Of a DNA stretch of 64,000 nt, positions 58,142-64,000 are shown piece after piece. Where the stretch lies: contig VSCH01000009.1 of NCBI GenBank assembly GCA_047459075.1, forward strand, positions 18,471 to 82,470, written 5' to 3'. Source of the DNA: ZC4RG19 sp017577565. Lineage in GTDB: Bacteria; Actinomycetota; Acidimicrobiia; Acidimicrobiales; VFJN01. Every line of letters starts with the position of its first letter. The stretch's first letter is position 1. Made by a program: the position numbers and the translations under genes. Below the pieces are notes generated by a model that worked only from the letters and a program-made list of their open reading frames with translations, did no database searches and was not told the DNA's origin.

Positions 58142-58235
58142 GGCGCCACCCCTCGTCGCGGGCCCGGCCGGGCGGCTCGCGCCGGGCGGCCGGCGCGGCG
58201 AGGTGGTCGCGAGGGCGCGGGTAGCCTGACCTCCC

Positions 58236-59642
58236 ATGGCCGCCCGACCCCGTCTCCGGTTCGCGCCCTCGCCCACCGGCTACCTGCACGTGGGCGGCGC
58301 CCGCACGGTGCTGTTCAACTGGCTGGTCGCGCGCCGGACGGGTGGCGAGATGCTGCTCCGCATCGAGGACACCGACGTCGAGCGCAACCGGCCCGAGCTC
58401 ACCGACGACATCCTCGAGCAGATCCAGTGGCTGGGCCTGGGCTGGGACGGCGAGCCGGTCCACCAGAGCGAGCGCTTGCACCTCTACGCCAAGGCCGCCG
58501 ACCAGCTGCTGGCCGCCGGGCGGGCCTACTGGTGCGACTGCACGCCCGAGCAGGTGCAGCAGCGGGCGGCCGAGCGGGGCGGTCCGCCCGGCTACGACGG
58601 TCACTGCCGTGACCGGGGCCTGGAGCGCGGCCCGGGCACGGCGCTGCGGTTCCGGGTGCCCGACGAGGGCGTGACGTCGTTCGACGACCTGGTCCGGGGC
58701 ACGGTGAGCTTCGAGAACGCCAAGCTCGAGGACTTCGTCCTGCTGCGGTCCAACGGCATCCCCACGTTCCTGCTGGCGAACGTGGTCGACGACGCCGACA
58801 TGGGCATCACCCACGTGGTGCGGGGCGAGGAGCACGTCAACGGCACGCCCAAGTACCTGCTCATCGCCGACGCGCTGGGCCTCGACCACCGGCCGGTCTT
58901 CGCCCACCTGCCGGTGCTCGTCAACGAGCAGCGCAAGAAGCTGTCCAAGCGGCGCGACTCGGTGTCGGTGGCCGAGTTCCGGGCCGCCGGCTACCTGCCC
59001 GAGGCGATGGTCAACTACCTGGCGCTGCTCGGGTGGGGACCGCCCGACGGCGTGGAGATCCGCCCGCTCGACGAGATCGTCGAGCTGTTCCGGCTCGAGG
59101 ACGTCAACCCGTCGCCGGCCTTCTTCGACACGAGGAAGCTGCAGCACTTCAACGCCGAGTACATCCGCAAGCTCGACGCCGACGAGTTCGTGGCCCGCGC
59201 CCGGCCGTTCTTCACCCACGCCGAGACCGAGGCGGTCGTGCGGCCGCTCGCCGAGCTGGTGCGCGACCGGGTGCGCCTGCTCTCCGAGGTCGAGCCGATG
59301 GTCGACTTCCTGCTGAGCGACGACATCACCTACGACGAGGCGTCGTGGCGCAAGCACGTCGCCAAGCACGGCGAGCGGTCCGCCGCCATGCTCGACGCCG
59401 CCGTCCAGCGGCTCGAGGCGTGCGAGTGGCGGGCCGACGCCATCGAGGCGGCGCTGCTGGCCGCCGCGGAGGACGCCGGGTTCGTCAACCCCGAGGGCCG
59501 GCCGCAGATGTCCAAGGCCCAGGGCCCGGTGCGGGTCGCCGTCACCGGTCGCGGGGTCGGGCCGCCGCTGTACGAGTCGCTGGTCGTCCTGGGGCGCGGG
59601 CGGACGCTCGACCGGCTGCGGGCAGCCCGCGCCGCCCTGTGA
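58236..59642 (+). CDS. gltX: glutamyl-tRNA synthetase
   Basis: The 468-residue class I synthetase charges tRNA-Glu, and in most actinobacteria also tRNA-Gln before amidation. The HIGH-type signature HVGGAR is at 18-23 and the KMSKS-type loop KKLSKR at about 234-239. The ATG at 58236 lies eight bases after TAGCCT (58222-58227), suggesting a leaderless mRNA. Its stop overlaps the start of the DUF218 gene. Both tRNA-Gln(CUG) and tRNA-Glu(CUC) genes occur downstream. Confidence 0.96.
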   Translation: MAARPRLRFAPSPTGYLHVGGARTVLFNWLVARRTGGEMLLRIEDTDVERNRPELTDDILEQIQWLGLGWDGEPVHQSERLHLYAKAADQLLAAGRAYWCDCTPEQVQQRAAERGGPPGYDGHCRDRGLERGPGTALRFRVPDEGVTSFDDLVRGTVSFENAKLEDFVLLRSNGIPTFLLANVVDDADMGITHVVRGEEHVNGTPKYLLIADALGLDHRPVFAHLPVLVNEQRKKLSKRRDSVSVAEFRAAGYLPEAMVNYLALLGWGPPDGVEIRPLDEIVELFRLEDVNPSPAFFDTRKLQHFNAEYIRKLDADEFVARARPFFTHAETEAVVRPLAELVRDRVRLLSEVEPMVDFLLSDDITYDEASWRKHVAKHGERSAAMLDAAVQRLEACEWRADAIEAALLAAAEDAGFVNPEGRPQMSKAQGPVRVAVTGRGVGPPLYESLVVLGRGRTLDRLRAARAAL

Positions 59643-60349
59643 CGACGGCGGTGGGCCCGGCCGGGGGCGTCCGCCGCCGGCCGCCACGCCCACCCGCCCG
59701 CCAGGTCTGGCGGTGGCTGCGGTGGGCGGCCCTCGCGGTCGTGGCCGCGCTCGTCGCCTACTTCGTCGTCACCTTCGTCCAGGTGTGGCTGGCCAGCCGG
59801 CGGGACGAGGCCCGCCCGGCCGACGCCATCGTCGTGCTCGGCGCCGCGCAGTACGACTGCCGGCCGTCGCCGGTGCTGACCCGCCGCCTCGACCACGCGC
59901 ACGACCTCTACCGCCGGGGCATCGCGCCCCGGATCGTGGTCACCGGGGGCAAGCGCGACGGCGACCGGTGCACCGAGGCCCAGAGCAGCGCCGACTACCT
60001 GCGGCGCCGGGGCGTGCCCGACGAGGACCTGCTGCTCGAGGTCCACGGCCGCAACTCGTGGGAGTCGCTCGCCGCCACCGCGGTCATCCTCCACGAGCGC
60101 GACCTGACCCGGGCGGTGCTGGTGACCGACGGCTACCACGCGCTGCGGGTGCGGGCGATCGCCGACCAGCTCGGCCTCGAGGCCAGCGTCTCGCCCAGCC
60201 GGCGGGGCGGCTCGTTCGGCCAGCTCGTCGAGGAGACCGGCGCGGTCGCGCTGGGCCGCATCATCGGCTTCGACCGGCTGGTGAACATCGACGACCGGGT
60301 CGACGACCTCAACCGGCGCGCCGCGCCGAACCTCGATCCGGCGGCGTGA
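59639..60349 (+). CDS. DUF218 / YdcF-ElyC-SanA-like membrane protein
   Basis: The 236-residue protein has a basic Pro-rich N-terminus, one membrane segment (about 25-47), and an exported DUF218 domain with the conserved IVVLGAAQYDCRPSPVL opening, GGKRDGDR, SSADYL and the NSWESL and VTDGYHALR motifs. Relatives such as ElyC and SanA affect cell-envelope integrity and vancomycin sensitivity. The GTG at 59639 overlaps the gltX stop by four bases. A tRNA-Gln gene follows. Confidence 0.82.
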   Translation: MTTAVGPAGGVRRRPPRPPARQVWRWLRWAALAVVAALVAYFVVTFVQVWLASRRDEARPADAIVVLGAAQYDCRPSPVLTRRLDHAHDLYRRGIAPRIVVTGGKRDGDRCTEAQSSADYLRRRGVPDEDLLLEVHGRNSWESLAATAVILHERDLTRAVLVTDGYHALRVRAIADQLGLEASVSPSRRGGSFGQLVEETGAVALGRIIGFDRLVNIDDRVDDLNRRAAPNLDPAA

Positions 60350-60445
60350 GCGGCGCGGCGTGCCGGCCGGCCTGCGCCGCGACGGACGTCACGGTCCCCG
60401 ACGTGCGTCCCCCGGCGCGGTCTGGATATGGTGACTGCTCCACCT

Positions 60446-60517
60446 TCGGGGGTGGTGTAATCGGCAACACGACTGGTTCTGGCCCAGTTATTGGGGGTTC
60501 GAGTCCTCCCCCCCGAG
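60446..60517 (+). tRNA. tRNA-Gln (anticodon CUG)
   Basis: The 72-base cloverleaf has acceptor TCGGGGG/CCCCCGA (60446-60452, 60510-60516), anticodon stem ACTGG/CCAGT, loop TTCTGGC with anticodon CTG, and the T arm GGGGG-TTCGAGT-CCTCC. The discriminator is G (60517). CCA is not encoded, since CTC follows. A TATGGT box at 60427-60432 is a plausible -10. Confidence 0.93.
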
Positions 60518-60524
60518 CTCGACG

Positions 60525-60551
60525 GAGGCCCAGGTCACGCACCTGGGCCTC
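60525..60551 (+). terminator. terminator after tRNA-Gln
   Basis: GAGGCCCAGGT (60525-60535) and ACCTGGGCCTC (60541-60551) are perfect 11-base reverse complements with a five-base loop, eight bases after the tRNA. The tail GTGCTTCCT has few Ts. Confidence 0.75.
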
Positions 60552-60598
60552 GTGCTTCCTCCCCGCGCCCGCGCCGCCGGGAGGGGCGGCGCCCCGGG

Positions 60599-61228
60599 TC
60601 AGGAGCGGTGGAGCGCGCCGGCCCGCACCCACTCGGCGGCGAGCGGGGCGCCGTCCGGGTCGACGACCCGGAGGACGGTGTCCAGCTCGGCGTAGCCGGT
60701 GACCGGGGCGCCGGCCAGCGCCGTCAGCAGGTCGCCGTCGACCAGGCCGAGCCGGTCGGCCAGGCCGCCCGGCCGGACGTCCCCGACGACCAGGCCGCCG
60801 TCGCGCGCCGTCACGGTGGCGCCGAGGTCGCCCCAGGGCCGGAGGTGGCGGCCGGCGTGCACGCCGGTGGCGAGGAACGTCTGCAGGTCGGCCACGATGT
60901 GGCGCCACCCGACGGCCATGAGCTCCCGGGGGGCGGGCAGGCGGTTGCCGAAGCGCGACTGCACGACGTGGATGCGGGTGCCGGTTCCCTCGTCGACGAG
61001 CGTGACGACGATGTCGGTGCCGGCGCAGGGCTCGTCGTCCTTCGTGGCCCGCAGCCGCTCGGGCGGGTTGGCGTCGACGACGGTGGCGGCCGAGTCGAAG
61101 CCGGGGAGCCACAGGTGCTCGCCCTCGTCGTCGCCCGTCGCGTCGAGCGGGCGGCCGGTGAGCCGTCGCCAGGCGGTCGTGCGGTCGAGGCGCACCCGGA
61201 AGGTGGCCTCGAACCCGTCGGTGGTCAT
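60599..61228 (-). CDS. SRPBCC (AHSA1-like) protein fused to a PDZ-like domain
   Basis: The 209-residue protein has an N-terminal START/SRPBCC lipid-binding-like fold (TFRVRLDRTTAWRRLTG; the HIVADLQTFLATGVHAGRH end is typical of ArsR-linked AHSA1 proteins). A C-terminal PDZ-like segment of about 70 residues follows (GGLVVGDVRPGGLADRLGLVDGDLLTALAG). The start ATG overlaps the stop of the ArsR gene by four bases, so they are one operon. A role in sensing or binding a small ligand is inference. The PDZ addition is unusual for this family. Confidence 0.75.
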   Translation of the reverse strand: MTTDGFEATFRVRLDRTTAWRRLTGRPLDATGDDEGEHLWLPGFDSAATVVDANPPERLRATKDDEPCAGTDIVVTLVDEGTGTRIHVVQSRFGNRLPAPRELMAVGWRHIVADLQTFLATGVHAGRHLRPWGDLGATVTARDGGLVVGDVRPGGLADRLGLVDGDLLTALAGAPVTGYAELDTVLRVVDPDGAPLAAEWVRAGALHRS

Positions 61229-61806
61229 GGGTCTGCCTCCGGGTCGGGGTACGCGGCGAGGACGATGCGGTAGGGCGTGCCGGAGCGGGCGCCGTACTTG
61301 CGGACCAGCACGGCCAGCGCATCGAGGTGCTCGGCGAGGAAGGCGGCGCGCGCCTCGTCGGAGGCGAAGCGGATCTCGGTGGTGACCGAGGCGCTGGGGA
61401 CCTCCTCGCCGTCGAAGGCCGCCCGGTCGAGCAGGACGGCGCTGTCGCGCTGGAGCCGTTCGCCCGCGCGGTGGAGCTCGCCGAGGCTCACCTGGTCGGC
61501 CAGGGCGGCGGAGCGGGCCTCGGCATCGCCCCAGGTCGCCGCCGGCGAGATGACGAAGGTGCGAGCGACGGCCTCGTAGACCTGCTCGAGGAAGTTGCCG
61601 TTCTGCCGCTGCCCGACGTGCCGGAGCAGCCCGGCCTTCTCGAGCTCCCGGACGTGGTAGGCGACCTTCTGCCGGGGCTCGCCGAGCCGGCGGGCGACGG
61701 CCGCCGCCGTCGTCGGCTCGCGCATCGCGTCGAGGATCGCCGCCCGCAGCGGGTGGGTGACCGCGGCGATCGCGTCCGGGTCCCGGAGGACCATCGACGG
61801 GTCCAC
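61225..61806 (-). CDS. ArsR-family transcriptional regulator
   Basis: The 193-residue protein has a winged helix near the N-terminus (THPLRAAILDAMREP, then the VARRLGEPRQKVAYHVRELEKAGLL recognition part, about 17-61) and a longer ligand-type C-terminal region without a cysteine metal site. It is paired with an SRPBCC gene, a common arrangement in which the regulator controls its own operon. The GTG at 61806 lies six bases after TAGGGT (61813-61818). Confidence 0.83.
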   Translation of the reverse strand: MDPSMVLRDPDAIAAVTHPLRAAILDAMREPTTAAAVARRLGEPRQKVAYHVRELEKAGLLRHVGQRQNGNFLEQVYEAVARTFVISPAATWGDAEARSAALADQVSLGELHRAGERLQRDSAVLLDRAAFDGEEVPSASVTTEIRFASDEARAAFLAEHLDALAVLVRKYGARSGTPYRIVLAAYPDPEADP

Positions 61807-61827
61807 AGGTGGACCCTAGCAAGGGAC

Positions 61828-61846
61828 ATCTTTCTCGAAAAGAGAT
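61828..61846 (-). promoter_or_regulatory. AT-rich palindrome upstream of the ArsR operon
   Basis: ATCTTTCTCGAAAAGAGAT (61828-61846) is a 9-1-9 palindrome with six matching pairs and by far the most AT-rich stretch nearby. It overlaps the -35/spacer region of the promoter with TAGGGT as -10, so ArsR binding there would block transcription. Confidence 0.5.
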
Positions 61847-61856
61847 CTTGTCGCGG

Positions 61857-62240
61857 TCAGCCGGCGTCGAGCTGGGCGTCGAGCCGGGCGACCAGCCGCT
61901 TGGGCGCGACGTGCCGGTAGGCGTCCTCCACGATGCGGGCGATCTCGTCCCAGTCGGGGTCGACGTCGAGCCGCACGCCCAGCCAGCCGCTGGGGCCGAC
62001 GTAGGGCGGCCGGAAGAAGCGCTCGGGCTCCTCGTCGATCATGTCCTGCTGCACGCCCGGCGCCGCGGGGCACCACAGGGCGAGGCGCCCGTCGCCGTGG
62101 TGGTCGTCCCGGAACATGGCCACGGTCCGCTTGCCCCGGACGAACCAGGCCGGTGAGCCGTGGCTCAGCCGCTCCGTCACCTCGGGCAGCGCGAGGCAGA
62201 TCTCCCGCACGCGCTGCAGCTCCGGTCGATCGCTGCCCAC
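61857..62240 (-). CDS. MmcQ/YjbR-family protein
   Basis: This is about 127 residues with the MmcQ/YjbR fold: LPEVTERLSHGSPAWFVRGKRTVAMF, then a central region and GWLGVRLDVDPDWDEI. Such proteins resemble a double-wing DNA-binding domain, but their role is unknown. GTG 62240 was chosen over 62288 because the longer form would begin only about 10-20 bases from the divergent ung start and the family begins near SDRPELQRVRE. Confidence 0.78.
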   Translation of the reverse strand: MGSDRPELQRVREICLALPEVTERLSHGSPAWFVRGKRTVAMFRDDHHGDGRLALWCPAAPGVQQDMIDEEPERFFRPPYVGPSGWLGVRLDVDPDWDEIARIVEDAYRHVAPKRLVARLDAQLDAG

Positions 62241-62305
62241 CCCCGCAGTGTGCCGCGGGGCCGTCCGGCGCGCCCGGGCCTTCCCCACCTGGCACCATGG
62301 CGGCG

Positions 62306-63007
62306 ATGAAGACGGACTGGAACCCGTTGCTGCGGGGCGAGTTCCAGAAGCCCTACTGGATCGAGCTGCAGCGGTTCGTCGCCGAGGAGCGGGCGAGGAC
62401 GACGGTCTACCCGCCGCCGCACGAGGTCTTCGCCGCCCTGCACCTGACGCCCTACGCCGAGGTCAAGGCGGTCATCCTCGGGCAGGACCCGTACCACGGG
62501 CCCAACCAGGCCCACGGCCTCTGCTTCTCGGTGCGGCCGGGTGTGCCGCCCCCGCCGTCGCTGCAGAACATCTTCAAGGAGCTGGAGGCCGACCTCGGCA
62601 TCCCGCCGCCGCCGCACGGGTGCCTCGTGTCCTGGGCCCGGCAGGGGGTGCTGCTGCTCAACACGTCCCTGACCGTGCGGGCCCGCCAGGCCGGCTCGCA
62701 CCAGGGCAAGGGCTGGGAGATCTTCACCGACGAGGTGCTGAAGGTCGTCAACGCCAAGCCCGAGCGGGTGGTGTTCATCCTCTGGGGCGCCGCGGCCCGC
62801 AAGAAGAAGGCGCTGATCGACACCAGCCGGCACGTGGTCATCGAGTCGGCCCACCCGTCACCGCTGTCGGCGTCCAACGGGTTCTTCGGCAGCCGGCCGT
62901 TCTCCCGGACCAACGCCGCCCTGATCGAGGCCGGGCGGGAGCCGATCGACTGGCGGCTGCCCGAGGTGCCGGAGCTGCCCGAGCGACCGGACGCGTCCGC
63001 GAACTGA
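62306..63007 (+). CDS. ung: uracil-DNA glycosylase (family 1)
   Basis: Ung removes uracil from DNA in base-excision repair. The 233-residue protein has the water-activating motif GQDPYHG (D61), the uracil-binding GLCFSV region, and the C-terminal HPSPLSA loop (H183), all intact. The ATG at 62306 (MKTDWNPLL) is the usual family start; a CACCAT box lies seven bases upstream. An ATG nine bases earlier is also possible. It is divergent from the MmcQ-like gene. Confidence 0.95.
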   Translation: MKTDWNPLLRGEFQKPYWIELQRFVAEERARTTVYPPPHEVFAALHLTPYAEVKAVILGQDPYHGPNQAHGLCFSVRPGVPPPPSLQNIFKELEADLGIPPPPHGCLVSWARQGVLLLNTSLTVRARQAGSHQGKGWEIFTDEVLKVVNAKPERVVFILWGAAARKKKALIDTSRHVVIESAHPSPLSASNGFFGSRPFSRTNAALIEAGREPIDWRLPEVPELPERPDASAN

Positions 63008-63059
63008 GGCACCATGGGCGCCGGCGGCGCCCGGTCGCCGGCGGCTCACCCGACCCCGG

Positions 63060-63776
63060 TCAGGCCGGGGTCAGCGGCTCGGGGGCGGCGAAGGTGCCCC
63101 GCATCCGCTCGGTCCAGGTCGACATCTGCGCAGGGGCGGGCAGGCCGAGGTCGGCGAGCTGCCGGGCGAGCGGGTGGTCGCCGAGCTCGAGGGCGACGCC
63201 GTCGCCGGACGGGACGACCTGGGCGCCGCTGCCGCCCTGGCTGAAGGCGGTGCGGTGGGGCACGCCGTCGATCAGGGTGTAGGTGGTCATCGGCGTGACC
63301 GGCATCTCGTCGCCGCCGCCCCGGGGGAGGGTGAGGCGGAACACGAGCCGGCCGTCCATCCGCAGGGTGCAGGTGGCGCGCTCCGGGGCCAGGTCGAGGG
63401 CGATGTCCTCGACGGTCTTGGGGAAGCCCCAGATCGTGCGACCCGCCTCGCAGGTGAACTCCTGGTCGACGGGCAGGTGGGCGATGTAGGTGCCGGCCTC
63501 GTCGGGCCCGCCGCCCGCGGGCGTGACGAAGAACGTGACGCCGACCTCCCGGTAGTCGCCGAGGTCGTTGTCGCGGTAGTCGACGACCGCGAGGACGAGC
63601 TGGCAGCGGCCGGGCGCCGTCTCGACCGGCTCGAAGGGCTCGGGCACCATGCGCCGGGCCGCGTCCCGGTCGACCTCGAAGACGGCCGTGCCCGCGGAGG
63701 CGTCGCGCACGACGCAGGGCATGGCGACCGTGCGCCCGGCGATCGTGTAGGTGGCAGCGCTCGACGGTGCCGTCAT
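63060..63776 (-). CDS. acetoacetate decarboxylase-family protein
   Basis: The 238-residue protein has the ADC fold and the Schiff-base lysine context WGFPK (near residue 118), preceded by an EFTCEAGRTI segment. Many actinobacterial members lack decarboxylase activity and act as aldolases or hydrolases, so the reaction is left open. A clear ribosome site GGGGGAGG lies three bases before the ATG, and TACGAT (63810-63815) is a likely -10. It converges with ung. Confidence 0.8.
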   Translation of the reverse strand: MTAPSSAATYTIAGRTVAMPCVVRDASAGTAVFEVDRDAARRMVPEPFEPVETAPGRCQLVLAVVDYRDNDLGDYREVGVTFFVTPAGGGPDEAGTYIAHLPVDQEFTCEAGRTIWGFPKTVEDIALDLAPERATCTLRMDGRLVFRLTLPRGGGDEMPVTPMTTYTLIDGVPHRTAFSQGGSGAQVVPSGDGVALELGDHPLARQLADLGLPAPAQMSTWTERMRGTFAAPEPLTPA

Positions 63777-63925
63777 GGACCTCCCCCTCCCGCTCGGCGT
63801 GTGACCGGCATCGTAGGGCGGGGAGGGGCGCCGCCCCGTCCCGCAGCTCGCCCGGGTGTGCCCGACGGCACCGCCGGCGGATTTCGGTGCGGTGCGTGGG
63901 GGCGGTATGCTTGCGCACCCACTGA

Positions 63926-63998
63926 GCCCCCATCGTCTAGCGGCCTAGGACACCACCCTCTCAAGGTGGCGGCACGGGTTCGAATCCCGTTGGGGGTG
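63926..63998 (+). tRNA. tRNA-Glu (anticodon CUC)
   Basis: The 73-base cloverleaf has acceptor GCCCCCA/TGGGGGT (a G-U pair at 1-72), anticodon stem CCACC/GGTGG with loop CTCTCAA (anticodon CTC), and T arm CGGGT..CCCG with TTCGAAT. G (63998) is the discriminator. The window ends with CC, so CCA may be encoded, unlike the tRNA-Gln gene. TATGCT at 63906-63911 is a probable -10. Confidence 0.93.
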
Positions 63999-64000
63999 CC

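Noticed and set aside
56916..59693. Minus-strand frame of about 925 codons opposite the coiled-coil gene and gltX
   Set aside because: Antisense shadow of gltX and its neighbour; low-complexity Arg/Pro/Gly composition and no start signal.
1..64000. Insertion sequences, prophage, toxin-antitoxin or defence systems
   Set aside because: No transposase, integrase, terminal repeats, phage genes or recognised defence families were found; base composition and codon use look even across the window.

Overview
The window is gene-dense, very GC-rich chromosomal DNA with GTG and TTG starts, strong G/C preference at third codon positions, and actinobacterial families throughout: an NdgR/LtbR-type IclR regulator, a SigB/SigF-type sigma factor with partner-switch proteins, a luciferase-like oxidoreductase of the F420 type, form I CO dehydrogenase, and DUF6777-like and YfaP-like envelope proteins. 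I infer an actinobacterium outside the classic Streptomyces/Mycobacterium groups, possibly Acidimicrobiia; this placement is inference. I see no insertion sequence, prophage, CRISPR array, rRNA or integration site, and no gene-free stretch longer than about 300 bases.

Layout. 1-9 kb: an Eis-like acetyltransferase, a MATE exporter, ilvD, a DUF1697 protein, and ilvB-ilvN-ilvC behind a leader-peptide attenuator. 9-16 kb: a membrane-anchored FG-GAP-like protein, a serine hydrolase, a membrane-anchored Hsp70-like protein, an acyl-CoA synthetase and an LLM oxidoreductase. 16-25 kb: divergent serC and a class I aminotransferase, a zinc-ribbon envelope protein, an S9 peptidase, serA, and a membrane-anchored lysine/alanine-rich protein. 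25-32 kb: leuA behind a second attenuator, an M1 peptidase, and a methyltransferase / DUF2142 / glycosyltransferase cassette. 32-34 kb: a partner-switching sigma-factor module. 34-37 kb: leuC-leuD divergent from their probable regulator. 37-45 kb: a LysR gene divergent from coxM-coxS-coxL, an XdhC-YHS fusion, coxD and coxE. 45-52 kb: an aldo/keto reductase, an orphan iron-siderophore binding lipoprotein, greA, and leuB-ilvE-cimA behind a third attenuator. 52-57 kb: a five-gene LIV/HAAT-type ABC transporter. 57-64 kb: a coiled-coil protein, gltX, a DUF218 protein, tRNA-Gln(CUG), an ArsR/SRPBCC-PDZ pair, a MmcQ-like protein, ung, an acetoacetate-decarboxylase-like protein and tRNA-Glu(CUC).

How it fits together. 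Nearly the whole branched-chain amino acid pathway is here in separate transcription units: ilvD, ilvBNC, leuA, leuCD, leuB, ilvE and cimA. With cimA, isoleucine could be made from pyruvate and acetyl-CoA via citramalate, LeuCD and LeuB. Serine synthesis (serA, serC) is interleaved. The most striking signal is a set of three short leader peptides, before ilvBNC, leuA and leuB-ilvE-cimA. They carry VLVVL, LLL and VIVI runs, each followed by one small residue and a TAG stop, then a hairpin that starts at the stop codon, then a terminator-like hairpin with a U-rich tail. Each residue run matches the amino acids made by the genes that follow. A second window-wide signal is a TANNNT box 6-9 bases upstream of many start codons, which points to widespread leaderless transcription and was used here to decide several starts.
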